A stretch of 64,000 nt of DNA from Pictodentalium vernedei. Taxonomy: Eukaryota > Mollusca > Scaphopoda > Dentaliida > Dentaliidae. Below the pieces are notes generated by a model that saw nothing but the letters and a program-made list of their open reading frames with translations, made no database searches and was not told where the DNA came from. A program made the translations under genes and the position numbers. Shown in pieces: positions 55,493 to 64,000 of the stretch. The stretch spans positions 832,675,337 to 832,739,336 of the forward strand of contig CM062297.1 in NCBI GenBank assembly GCA_031216915.1, given 5' to 3'. Numbering within the stretch: the stretch's first letter is position 1; every line of letters starts with the position of its first letter.

Positions 55493-56158
55493 ATGAAACT
55501 ATTGGAAAAAAAGGAGTGGCCTTATCTTTATAGCCAAACGTTTCGGGAAACAGATGATACTTATCTACAAACATTACAATTCAAAATTAACCATATGATT
55601 CTATACACAAATTCTAAATTGTCTAAATGTGGGTTATCGGAAACGGAACTGTGTTCTTTCTGCGGAAATACCGAAGAAACAATTTTACATCTTTTCTTTG
55701 AATGTTTTTACTCGAAAACTCCCTTATTAAGACTGGTAGAAAAAATTAATCTTGACACTTGTTCAAAATTTCATGTACGTATAAACATGACAGATATTCT
55801 TTTAGGTCCCATAACTCAAGAAGATTCTCCAAGTATCTGGAGAACATGTTTGTTAATATACAAGAGATACATTTATACATGTAGCCGGAGCAAAACCCTC
55901 CCTTCTTTTCTGTCTTAGTGGGAGCGATCAACTCTTACAGAGCCCTAGAATTCCATTTTTTATAAATGTATCCAATCGGCAGGGCGGAAAGTATTAGGGA
56001 AAAATTGAGTTACTGGAATGATATACTGCAATGAAGGTGTATGATGTTCAATCAAATATACACATATTCCTGTATTAGATGTAGGTAGACTGTATATTTA
56101 TGTACTTATGTTTATATGCTGTTACGTTGTCAACCAAAAAAAAAACAAAAAGAAAAAA
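55493..56158 (+). pseudogene. 3' end of a LINE ORF2 (L1/Tx1-like) with poly(A) tail
   Basis: The frame to 55918 has WPYLYSQTFRETDD, YLQTLQFKINHMILYTNSKL and the zinc-knuckle ELCSFCGNTEETILHLFFEC (C-x2-C-x7-H-x4-C type). This order is typical of the C-terminal end of L1/Tx1-like ORF2 proteins. About 215 bases of 3' untranslated sequence follow, ending in an A-rich tail (AAAAAAAAAACAAAAAG) at 56139-56158. The element is strongly 5'-truncated, as most LINE insertions are, and cannot be active. Confidence 0.75.
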
Positions 56159-56263
56159 GTATCAAAGGGTTAAAGAGTATACTTTGATGCCAGTGAAAAA
56201 TAAATATATTGATGATGTGCAAATTGTACGTGGCTACAGTACGTGGAGAGTGTATTATCACTA

Positions 56264-56469
56264 AATCACCCGCAGAGTGGAGATTCCACCCGAGGAATAA
56301 TTGCATTTTTTTGCAAAGCATAACCAGCACCAGCGAAGTTTCAGCCAATGGACCTCCGGGTTAAACCCGGAGGTCCATTGGCTGAAACATTTCTTGTGTT
56401 TTTTATCGATATGTACACAATTTGAAAGTTACAGCTTGGGTGATAACTCCACTCCGCGGGTGATTTAGT
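56264..56469. mobile_element. ~206-bp MITE with central hairpin
   Basis: The ends are AATCACCCGCAGAGTGGAG and its complement CTCCACTCCGCGGGTGATT, with TA adjoining on the outside. The centre is GTTTCAGCCAATGGACCTCC and its complement, a 25-bp-arm hairpin at 56338-56388 shared with the 5060-5105 region. Confidence 0.75.
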
Positions 56470-57039
56470 TACAATCCACTCTCCTCGCACTGTATGTACA
56501 GTGAATATTTACAACATATTTTAGTTATTATTGATACAAAAACAAGTGCCCAGATTGAAAAGTTGACAGAGTGTTATTAGTTTTCCGTGTTAGGTAAACA
56601 CCATGACGTTTGATGAAGTGAAAGCTGTTACGCGGCGATTACAGTCACAGTATAACAGCTTTCATGCCATTAAATGTCATGGGTTTGTAAAGTTTGCGTT
56701 CATTGACTTGACGCCATCTTAATGGGGGGGGGTGGGGGTGGGGGGGGGCAGTTTGACTGGCGACGTTTTTCGCAGATGTTTCAGAAATCCCAATTGCATA
56801 GTGAACAGGAGAGTAAATCCACACTGCGTGAGTGTTTTGGCGGGAAATTATTCTATCTATCCTGCTTGAGAGCCTTCTCCCAACGGTACACACATTTCAG
56901 GTAAATTGCTTCGACATCTGCCGGACATACAGTAATGCTTACAACAACACCCCATGCATTGTGCTAAATTATGCACAAGAACATGTTTTTGCACAATACC
57001 TTGCGGAGAGGTAATGTGTCAATTGAAAAATCTCATATT
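56470..57039. other. No gene; G-rich tract
   Basis: A G-rich run with T interruptions lies at about 56722-56749. Nothing else is recognised. Confidence 0.4.
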
Positions 57040-57043
57040 TTAA

Positions 57044-57272
57044 CCCTCTAGACACTGGTGTATCTTCCATGCCAGTTCAATGGCAACAATTAGAAGAGTG
57101 CATATTCATTATTTGAGGTAGACCAATCAATATTTTCAACGTGCAGCCTCGGGGTTGCACGTTGAAAGTATTGATTGGTCTACCCCACACGTTTACTGAA
57201 CACCCACCCTATTTAATGACATTATGACGCATCATGTTTCTGTCCGGAAAAAGTGTCACTCATTTTCAAAGG
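57044..57272. mobile_element. TTAA MITE, family C, copy 3
   Basis: TTAA lies at 57040-57043 and ATTAA follows 57272. The start is CCCTCTAGACACTGGTG. A central hairpin spans about 57120-57184 with GACCAATCAATA and TATTGATTGGTC arms around ACGTGCAGCC. Confidence 0.75.
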
Positions 57273-57337
57273 ATTAATAATTAGTTTGATGATTGCACCA
57301 TGTAATATGTACTGGCAATCTTATCTTGTAAACACTT

Positions 57338-57804
57338 TACCTAACACCAGTCGACACGAACAAAACTGTCTAAAATTAAATTTCATTTTTTGCCGGAAAA
57401 ACATAACCTACGACACCCTTCGTGGAATGAGTTCGTTCCAATGTGGGGTCATACGCTATATTTTGAAGATAAAAAAAATAAAGAGATAATAATATTTGAA
57501 TGACTATTTATGTGGACAGTTCTGGCAGAATATAGTATTTCATTTATGACGGGGGGGGGGGGGGAGTGGGGGTGGGGGGCGCTCACTGGTTATAGTATTG
57601 GACTATAACTCTTTACCTAACACGAAAGGCAGACGACACTAACAAACAAAATTCTTTAATAACTTTTTTTTTTGCATGAAAACAACGAGCTCGTTCCAAT
57701 GAGGGGTCAGAAGCCATGTTTTCGAGACAAAAAATGAAAAATAATATAAATTGAATTGTGATTTTTGTGAATAGTGTTGGCCGTTTTTTGGCCGTTACGT
57801 AGTT
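57338..57804. mobile_element. Two old family A relatives separated by a G tract
   Basis: At 57338-57480 the TTACCTAACACC end and a drifted core (GTTCGTTCCAATGTGGGG) remain. At 57606-57804 CTTTACCTAACACGAAAGGC, CGAGCTCGTTCCAATGAGG and GGCCGTTACGT remain. Both have lost one half of the hairpin. G14 lies between them at 57551-57564. Confidence 0.6.
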
Positions 57805-57825
57805 AAACCAAATGGTCGACAGTTC

Positions 57826-58111
57826 CGTTTTGACCCGTGCCGTATGCGTGTCAAGACACTTAATTCCATTGCCCATGTGGGGACACGTGGCGCCATGTAC
57901 AAAGGCGCACTGCACGTCGATGGTGCATTTGCCTTCAACTGTTGCTAACGCTGTTATGCCGGGGTATTAAGTTGCAGAGGCAGACAGTTGCTCGCTGCTA
58001 CTAGGTAGTTCTCGTACTCCGGCTTCCCAAACCCGTAAAACACTTCGACACGATAGATAAGACCCTGGCTGTTGGAAGTGTAGTTTAAACCTCAATAAAC
58101 AAACAAACATA
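57826..58111 (+). mobile_element. SINE, diverged copy
   Basis: Recognised by GCACTGCACGTCGATGGTGC, AGACAGTTGCTCG, CTCCGGCTTCCCAAACCCG and an AATAAACAAACAAACA tail. Confidence 0.7.
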
Positions 58112-58116
58112 TATTA

Positions 58117-58262
58117 CACGTCTGTTCTATGAATTCCCCATCTACAGCAACACAAAACCATGCGGAAAATGAACATCTGTTCTGCACATAGGTGAGGAAC
58201 GGAAATCGTTGACGGACTATTTTTATAAAGAGGCGAAATTTCACTGGAATATTCGACAAATC
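58117..58262 (-). repeat. R6 repeat fragment, inverted
   Basis: The reverse complement matches 38725-38830 with a ~30-base insertion. The encoded peptide segments RQRFPF and SAWFCVAVDGEFIEQ resemble those of copy 1. Confidence 0.65.
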
Positions 58263-58385
58263 GGGAGCGCGGTGGCTCAGTAGGTAGAGGTGCAGGCTGC
58301 AAGCCGAGAGGTCCTCGGTTCGAATCCCACCTGCGGCAACCGCGTTGTGTCCTTGGGCAAGACACTTCATCTCCATTGCCCGCAT
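58263..58385 (+). mobile_element. SINE head fragment with clear A and B boxes
   Basis: GCGGTGGCTCAGTAGGTAGA (A box) and CGGTTCGAATCCCACC (B box) lie ~45 bases apart, followed by TGTGTCCTTGGGCAAGACAC. The element stops at CCCGCATGG, where R6-like sequence begins. This is the best preserved tRNA-like head in the window. It could be transcribed by RNA polymerase III. Confidence 0.75.
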
Positions 58386-59088
58386 GGATAAAACTCGAGA
58401 CTGTGGCCTCTCGTTCTATCCTTCCGCGCTGGCACTCATGCCATATCGATTAACCCTGCTTGTCGTTCTGCGTATTTATGTCCAGGATTGCATGGATATC
58501 GACAACAACAAAATATCGGACCATCACCAGTCTCGAAGCTACGCATCATTAAAATGTGTTCTTTCGCTTCCTGTCAACTGAAACAATTTTGATATGAAAG
58601 TAAACAGCGAGATTTTCTTTTTTCAGTATGTGAGTTGGACATTTTGTTTCTTCCGAGAGCATTTTGGGAAAACGTTTGATCTAGAATTTTGCCTTGAAGT
58701 TTTATAAACAGCTTGCTGATCGTACACAGTAAACCACAACCGTTAACATATAGTAGAATGGCTGACAACCAACTGCGGTTTCGTACAGTTAATTTGACGT
58801 TACCAACTGTTAATCCGAAATGTGTACTCGCACAGAATACTAGAAGAGGAATGCGCAAGTTCAACAGAAACAATACATTTAATACATTAATTTTTAATTA
58901 ATAATTTTAAATGTGTTAAATATTTTTTATTATGTATATATTATTTATTTATTATTAGTTTAACAAAATTTATTTACAAAAAACAGTCACATAAGCAGAA
59001 GAATTGTACAAGTGCAAAATTTGCTGGAATTTGCTGAAAACTTTTTCGTGATCGCTTCCGCAAACTACAGGAATGAATACATGCGCAG
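58386..59088. other. R6-related fragment then non-coding DNA
   Basis: 58386-58500 resembles the hairpin half and downstream part of R6 (AAAACTCGAGACTGTGGCC, CATATCGATTAACCC). The remainder has no recognised feature. Confidence 0.45.
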
Positions 59089-59620
59089 AACGGCATGAGC
59101 GTATGAATGGGTTAATTGATATGGTACTTGTGCCATCGCGGAAAGATAAAACTCGAGGCTGTGGCCTCTCGTTCAATCCTTCCACGACGGCTCAAGTGCC
59201 ATATCGATTAACCCATTCACACACGCGTGTCGTTCTGGGTTTATTACATGCCTTCACGTCTATAAATATAATGCTTTGATGGACGCTCAGCAATTGATTT
59301 GACAACTATCAACAAAGAGAACACATTTTATCGCCAACGAAATTTGAGGGGGGATCCCGTGTTACTGTTTCGTCCCCCGAGTTCCAATGTGTTCTATGTG
59401 CCTACTGGCCTACTGGCACAAAGAACACATTGGAACTCAGGAAACGATTTTTAGCTATCGCAAGTGATTCAAATTGTAATTACGGTGCATGATTTTGTAG
59501 AAAATTCCAGCGAAATTTCGCTTCTATTTGAAAATAGTCCGTCAACGATTTTCGTTCCGCGTGGTTTAGCGTTTCTTTAGATTGGGATTTCAAAGAACAG
59601 GCGTGTAATAAATAAAATTA
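59089..59620 (+). repeat. Dispersed repeat R6, copy 2, with hairpins
   Basis: A hairpin with ~58-bp arms spans 59099-59220 (GAATGGGTTAATTGATATGG and its complement around GGCTGTGGCC). A second hairpin at about 59378-59448 has GAGTTCCAATGTGTTCT arms. Copy 1 at 38385 has only one arm of each. Confidence 0.7.
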
Positions 59621-60647
59621 TTGAAATGGCAGTTTGCATTCCAATACGTGGTTGAGAATGCCTGAAAATAAATAGAATTCCGAGAGGCATGTGTGCATCT
59701 GATGCTAAACCAACACCCTCTAGTTGCAAAAGAATTGCAGTTGTCAACACAGTGGAGATGTAAAACCCTTGATAGTTTTAATATTTATGCCAAGGTGCTC
59801 CAGGGACATAGCTTAGCGTACCTGGTATACAAAAAGAGGGGAAAGTCGAAGTAGAAAAAAATCATGTTAGTCCTGCCAGATCTGCTGCAATACACCTTGA
59901 CTACGAACCGGCAAACGCCGTTACAAGGAGATTGGTACGGAATGACGCATCCTACAACGATTACTGGAACCTTTTGGGGGAGATAATATAATTGTGGGAC
60001 GCAATAAAATGTCTTATTCACTTCGTGACAGTGAAACTCTGAGCCATAAAGGAAAACATCACAGTCGATGGGAAGCCGTAACAATCCTAGAGCGTCATCG
60101 CGGGCTGAGAAATGAATTAGACAATTCAGAAAAATGCTCAGTAGCTTCATGTTCTTCACACGAACAAAGGTTTTAGTCAACAACTTTTTAAGGAAAAGAT
60201 CATCGTTAAGTCGATTACATTTGGGACGAATTCTGAAATGATATATTTGAGCCTATTTGGAACGTCAGTTGAAAAAATACTTCCGGAAGCAATTACGATT
60301 TAGGTTGATTCTGAAGTTTGTAAGAGATGCATTTTTCTCTTATACAGCACGACCACCTACGACTGGTTACTTTCCACGAGTGGCAATATTTCTAATGACG
60401 TAATATTAGATTCCAAACACAAATTATAGGAATAATCATCAAAAATTTAGTTGATGAAGCACCGGGTTCAACACGGTGCTTCATAAATTAAACTTTTGCT
60501 AATGGTGATTATATTACCTTGTAAACGAATACATGGACATCACTACCCACGCGTGGATTACGACCAGTCTACGGCTGGTATACTGTATGTATCGAAGCAT
60601 CATATCATAGCTTAGTAGTTGACAGAATGAACTATGTTTGATATGTT
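59621..60647. other. No gene; small hairpin at 60446-60480
   Basis: TGATGAAGCACCG and its complement flank a short loop. A 132-codon minus-strand frame at 59785-60183 has no recognised domain. Confidence 0.4.
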
Positions 60648-60860
60648 TTATTTAGTTCGACTCAACGGAACATAAAGATTCCTATGGGAACGAAGATTAT
60701 AATCCTGCGTGGACGTGGAGGCGGGACGTGGTGTTTTGAGTGACAGATGAACAGAAACAATGTGATGATACATTTTTTTAAATGAATGACTTGTGCTTTC
60801 CACTTGTCGTTTGGAATTGGTCCCAACCATTCCCTGGATGCAGCAACTCCTAGTTACCAC
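60648..60860 (-). pseudogene. Possible LINE ORF2 C-terminal scrap
   Basis: The minus-strand frame ends with STQDYNLRSHRNLYVPLSRT. This resembles the YNLRS...L.VP..RT segment often found near the end of Jockey/CR1-type ORF2 proteins. Too short to be certain. Confidence 0.3.
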
Positions 60861-61163
60861 TTATGCGTCTTCCTGTGATAATTTGACCCACTGCTATTTC
60901 TATTTTTCAAGTTAGTGAGTGCAAGTCCAAGCAGTATTCTCAAACTGTGTCACCAAGACCATGTCGAAGATAACATCCCAACTCGTATTTAAAATTCCAT
61001 TATTGTGTTCGGTATAATTACCATCATTATAAAGCCTATCTGACGCTTGAAGTTACTGAATACACTTACTTCCAACATACAGGACGGTGGTATGTGACAG
61101 CTCTCCGGGCTAGATGTAGAGAATGTGGAGCTGTCTGTTTACCGGGACTTCAGGTCACCAGGG
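60861..61163. other. No gene; short inverted repeat near 61098-61137
   Basis: GACAGCTCTCC and GGAGCTGTC face each other. Nothing else is recognised. Confidence 0.4.
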
Positions 61164-61210
61164 CTGCAAGATGGAAACAACACACTGAATATAGTCGGGA
61201 GCTTGAATGT
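61164..61210 (-). repeat. 47-bp direct repeat, copy 1
   Basis: Identical to 61936-61982. On the minus strand it is preceded by GAAATAAAATG, which contains AATAAA, and followed by CCCTGGTGACC instead of a splice donor. Confidence 0.85.
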
Positions 61211-61935
61211 CATTTTATTTCGAGTTTTGGATATATACATAAATAGGGCCGATTCAGTATCAAGGTTTCTTTGTAGAAGTAAGAAATACGTAGATATATT
61301 ACACAATTTTAAATTGGTTACATTAAAATAATTAATTCGTGGTCTGGATAAAACACGCCAGTTTGCGCCTTCACTGAATGAGGAGGCTCATTCACTGACA
61401 GCGCAAATTGGAGTATTTCGTTATTGAATTTCGAAACGCATTGTACGACCTGATAGCTGCTGATAGGATAAACTTCCGAAACGAAAACGATTAATTTGTT
61501 AATAGCTTTTCGCTAGCCTTGATGGGTATAAAATTGTCTACGCACATGCGACAGGTCATAAATCTTATCAAGGTGATTATTAACCGAAAACAGAAGCTAG
61601 TTATTACTATTTATAAATTTCATATATACACGCTAAATGCACGGGACCTAGAAGTCTTAATAAAAAATATATTTTCGTTTTACTTGTCTCCAGGAGAAAA
61701 ATATGATTTGACTGAATGCTGTTTTAAATTCTGAAAGTATTGCGAATAAAATACGGGTTTTTCATCCGAATTAATGTATTTCCTTAACAGGTTTTTATGC
61801 TTCATGTGGAAAGCGCTAAACTTGCATTCACCAACTGGCTTATGCAACGAAATGTGTTTTCCATGTGGAGACAGCCAAAATATATAAAACATAGTACCGG
61901 TAATGCTATATAGTGCAAAAGAATAATGAACTTAC
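61211..61935. other. Sequence between the 47-bp repeats; one hairpin
   Basis: A hairpin at about 61359-61412 has TTTGCGCCTTCACTGAATGA and near-complementary arms. No gene is recognised. It may be part of the terminal region of the retrovirus-like element. Confidence 0.4.
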
Positions 61936-61982
61936 CTGCAAGATGGAAACAACACACTGAATATAGTCGGGAGCTTGAATGT
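61936..61982 (-). repeat. 47-bp direct repeat, copy 2 (exon-like)
   Basis: On the minus strand it starts ~22-30 bases downstream of a TATATATA box and ends CTTGCAG directly before GTAAGTTC, a consensus splice donor. It therefore has the layout of a short first exon. Confidence 0.7.
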
Positions 61983-62002
61983 AACGACACAGCCAAGATC
62001 CC

Positions 62003-62012
62003 GTATATATAG
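62003..62012 (-). promoter_or_regulatory. Putative TATA box
   Basis: CTATATATACGG on the minus strand lies at the expected distance upstream of the 47-bp exon-like segment. It is suggestive only. Confidence 0.45.
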
Positions 62013-62691
62013 GCAGTATGTTGGCAGGCGTTCCATGTTTTATGTGATTATTTATTATTGCGATAAAAACTGACCACAAAGGACTTGCATAGCTGAACTG
62101 TTGCTGACAGTAATAAACTATATAATTTTCCTTCATAAGGGTATACTTTGGAAGTAATTACACTGCTACGTATTTCTGACCCGGTCAGTTACACTGTTAT
62201 CAGAGAAATAAGAGATGAGAATATTTGTTCCAATATCTCAAATAGAGTTCAGTTTGCATTCATTGTATGATATGACCAGTGTCAGAATGTTATGGTAACT
62301 TTAACCACCTCTTCTTCCATACAGGATACATGTTGCAGAGTGTGTTTAACACTTATCAGTTCATGAATGTGATTTGTTATATCGCACTGTCACAAGTTCC
62401 TCCCACTCTGAAAAAGTTATGGCTCCTGCCATAACAAAACTGTGTGCAACGGATAAACAGATACTCCGAATGTTTGTTGTGTCTGAAACGGCGAAATATA
62501 CGAAGTATATCAGAGAGATTCCGTGGTATGGTTAACGTTGCGTAGTCGTAAAATCTCCAACTTGGTAACGGTTGCAGCTCTTGAAGCTGAGTCTAGCAAC
62601 TGGATAAATTTTCGTCGATAGTGTTTGTTTTAAAAACAGGACAGTTCATGATTGCTACTCTAACTAAACCTTATATGGAAAGGGTATGGCA
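62013..62691 (-). other. Probable 3' terminal (LTR U3-like) region
   Basis: It lies between the envelope-like stop codon and the TATA box. By position it could be the upstream part of a 3' LTR. No TG...CA boundaries or second LTR are visible in the window. TGACCGGGTCA at about 62177 is a small palindrome. Confidence 0.35.
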
Positions 62692-64000
62692 CTATGCAAG
62701 ACTTGGGTATAGAGGTGCGCTTGGATCGACGGTGTCGTGATTTTCTACAGTAACTTGTAAAGGGGCACCCGGAAGGGGAGTAAGACAACCATGGTGATTT
62801 ATCCAGAGGAAAACACAAAAGTGTGTCGAAAGGAGTTTAGAAAGAAGCATTGCTTGAGAGGGGCCCAATCGAAATTTGCTTTTTGGCAGCAGTGGGGTGT
62901 CAGGAGAGAACTTGGAAGTCACCGATATGTTTTTCCAATTTATTGTAAGGGTTGGCCAAAACAACGACTGATAGGTGATATTGTAGGCGAAATCGGTAAT
63001 ATCAAAAGTACAATAATTAATGCAGTTTGGAAGGTTCAGTATTGGAAGCAATACAGAATGACGACCATCAGTAATTTCCAAAGCCAAAAATGCCTGTGCC
63101 GGCTTTCGCACAGATCTATAAATAAATATCAGAGTAGCACCAATTAGAAGAAGGATTAGAATGTTCTGTGTTAAAGTCCATGGAGTGCAGGTTAAATTTA
63201 ATATGGAATCTTTTGTGGTTAAAGTGAGAGGGAGAGATGTAGTATAATGAAATAGGGGTAAACTTCCAACGCTGCGGAAATTTTGTGCCAGGACAAGAGC
63301 TTGAGCCATAATTTTAAACTTCCGATAAATGAAAAATGTGCAAATTATAGAAAAGCCAGCCAATACGGCAGATACGATGGCAAGGATTAATTCCAAGCTC
63401 ATCCCATCCTCTACTGTGAGCTGATCAAATAGGAGTGGATCCGCCAAAGATTGAAAAGACAGCCGATTTTGCTTTGCGTCCGAAGTCAGGCGTTTGAAAT
63501 TTAACTGAGCTTTGTGATCATTTGCGATTATTTTGGAAAAGTTGTGTTCAAATATTCTGAACTCAGGCACCTTAATGTCAACAGGTCTTTTAAACAACGT
63601 GTCACTAACGATTTCTTTCAGTGCGTCATTATCGAAAAATTGTTGTAATAAAGCCAAATTTACAGGATGCAGCAAGGTAATATTATCTTTATGTTTGTGG
63701 CAGCTATGCATTCGTGGTGGAAGTTTAACTTGATTAGAGGAAATAGTACAACCACAAGGTGGCTGAAGAATACAAAATTGACAGCCTACAAGTGTATGCG
63801 GTTTTACGCCTGGACAGTCAAATGAAATATTTGTGATATTGGTAATTAAAAAGTGTGAACCATTTATTTGTGAAATTGAGGGTTCCAGTGCGTGCCAAAC
63901 ATATCTAAACTCGCAAGAAGAATTCACTTTAGTTGTGTTGCCCCCAAAAAGTGCTGCACTACATGTGGGATACTCAAAGGTTTTGACTGATAAATCAAAG
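62692..64000 (-). CDS. Retrovirus-like envelope protein, C-terminal part (runs off the window)
   Basis: The minus-strand frame is open from the window edge to a stop at 62692 (over 430 codons), so the N-terminus lies outside. The outer part is cysteine-rich with N-glycosylation sites and a GCQFC...PCGC...PPR cluster. It then has a helical stretch, a membrane segment (LELILAIVSAVLAGFSII) followed by basic residues, and a second hydrophobic segment (ILILLLIGATLIFIY). A ~130-residue tail follows. The layout fits envelope-like glycoproteins of env-carrying Ty3/Gypsy- or BEL/Pao-type elements of invertebrates, which would act in membrane attachment and fusion. The superfamily cannot be fixed because gag-pol is outside the window. 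The frame has no stop or frameshift in the visible part, unlike every other gene here, suggesting a young copy. Confidence 0.6.
   Translation of the reverse strand, partial: FDLSVKTFEYPTCSAALFGGNTTKVNSSCEFRYVWHALEPSISQINGSHFLITNITNISFDCPGVKPHTLVGCQFCILQPPCGCTISSNQVKLPPRMHSCHKHKDNITLLHPVNLALLQQFFDNDALKEIVSDTLFKRPVDIKVPEFRIFEHNFSKIIANDHKAQLNFKRLTSDAKQNRLSFQSLADPLLFDQLTVEDGMSLELILAIVSAVLAGFSIICTFFIYRKFKIMAQALVLAQNFRSVGSLPLFHYTTSLPLTLTTKDSILNLTCTPWTLTQNILILLLIGATLIFIYRSVRKPAQAFLALEITDGRHSVLLPILNLPNCINYCTFDITDFAYNITYQSLFWPTLTINWKNISVTSKFSPDTPLLPKSKFRLGPSQAMLLSKLLSTHFCVFLWINHHGCLTPLPGAPLQVTVENHDTVDPSAPLYPSLA

Noticed and set aside
58263..58335. Genuine tRNA gene with A and B boxes
   Set aside because: It continues without a terminator into the SINE body and its acceptor ends do not pair convincingly, so a SINE head is the better call.
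61936..61982. Spliced-leader RNA gene
   Set aside because: The 47-bp exon with donor fits in outline. No Sm-binding site or stem-loop structure was identified, and the position next to an envelope-like gene favours a retroelement feature. Kept only as a possibility.

Overview
The window looks like nuclear DNA of an invertebrate animal, probably a marine lophotrochozoan or non-vertebrate deuterostome. The species cannot be fixed from the sequence. Reasons: AT-rich non-coding DNA, GT/AG splice signals, AATAAA-type signals, tRNA-derived SINEs with AATA-repeat tails, LINE fragments, many short DNA transposons, and very little coding DNA. No bacterial-style operon, rRNA gene, CRISPR array or clearly functional tRNA gene was seen.

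Almost everything recognisable is mobile or repetitive. Region by region: 0.3-1.5 kb has a hairpin and a SINE split by a 199-bp palindrome. 3.9-5.2 kb has a hairpin element and a mariner-like MITE carrying a second MITE. 5.5-6.1 kb has a decayed mobile-element gene. 7.3-7.6 kb has a TTAA-flanked hairpin element. 8.0-12.5 kb is a composite with inverted ends around a ~90-bp tandem array. 13.0-15.6 kb is a decayed LINE carrying two hAT-type insertions, one of which carries a TTAA element. 17.6-23.5 kb is a degenerate ~0.4-kb satellite with long G tracts. 24.4-24.8 kb is a second LINE fragment. 25.6-30.8 kb is a ~3.5-kb 36-bp minisatellite bounded by inverted ~31-bp arrays. 31.1-33.1 kb is a cluster of TTAA hairpin elements. 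34.1-38.3 kb is a 4.15-kb segment with ~290-bp inverted termini enclosing a broken C2H2 zinc-finger gene. 38.3-51.8 kb holds dispersed repeats, SINEs and hairpins. 52.0-54.1 kb holds a broken fusion gene (CitE-like lyase plus two MaoC/hotdog hydratase domains). 55.5-56.2 kb is a LINE 3' end with a poly(A) tail. 56.3-59.6 kb is more MITEs, SINEs and hairpin repeats. 61.1-64.0 kb is the 3' part of a retrovirus-like element: an envelope-like open frame running off the edge, then a TATA-containing region with a duplicated 47-bp exon-like segment.

The most distinctive property is the density of long DNA palindromes. Several families of short elements flanked by TTAA, most of them ending in CCCTTT (piggyBac-like ends), carry long perfect hairpins at their centres. 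hAT-like and mariner-like MITEs do as well. The gene content of most interest is the lyase-hydratase fusion and the zinc-finger gene. Both are interrupted, often at simple-sequence runs, so each could be a young pseudogene or an intact gene carrying assembly indels.

Coordinates of repeats and inverted arms were read by eye and may be off by a few bases. All homology calls rest on recognised motifs, not on database searches.
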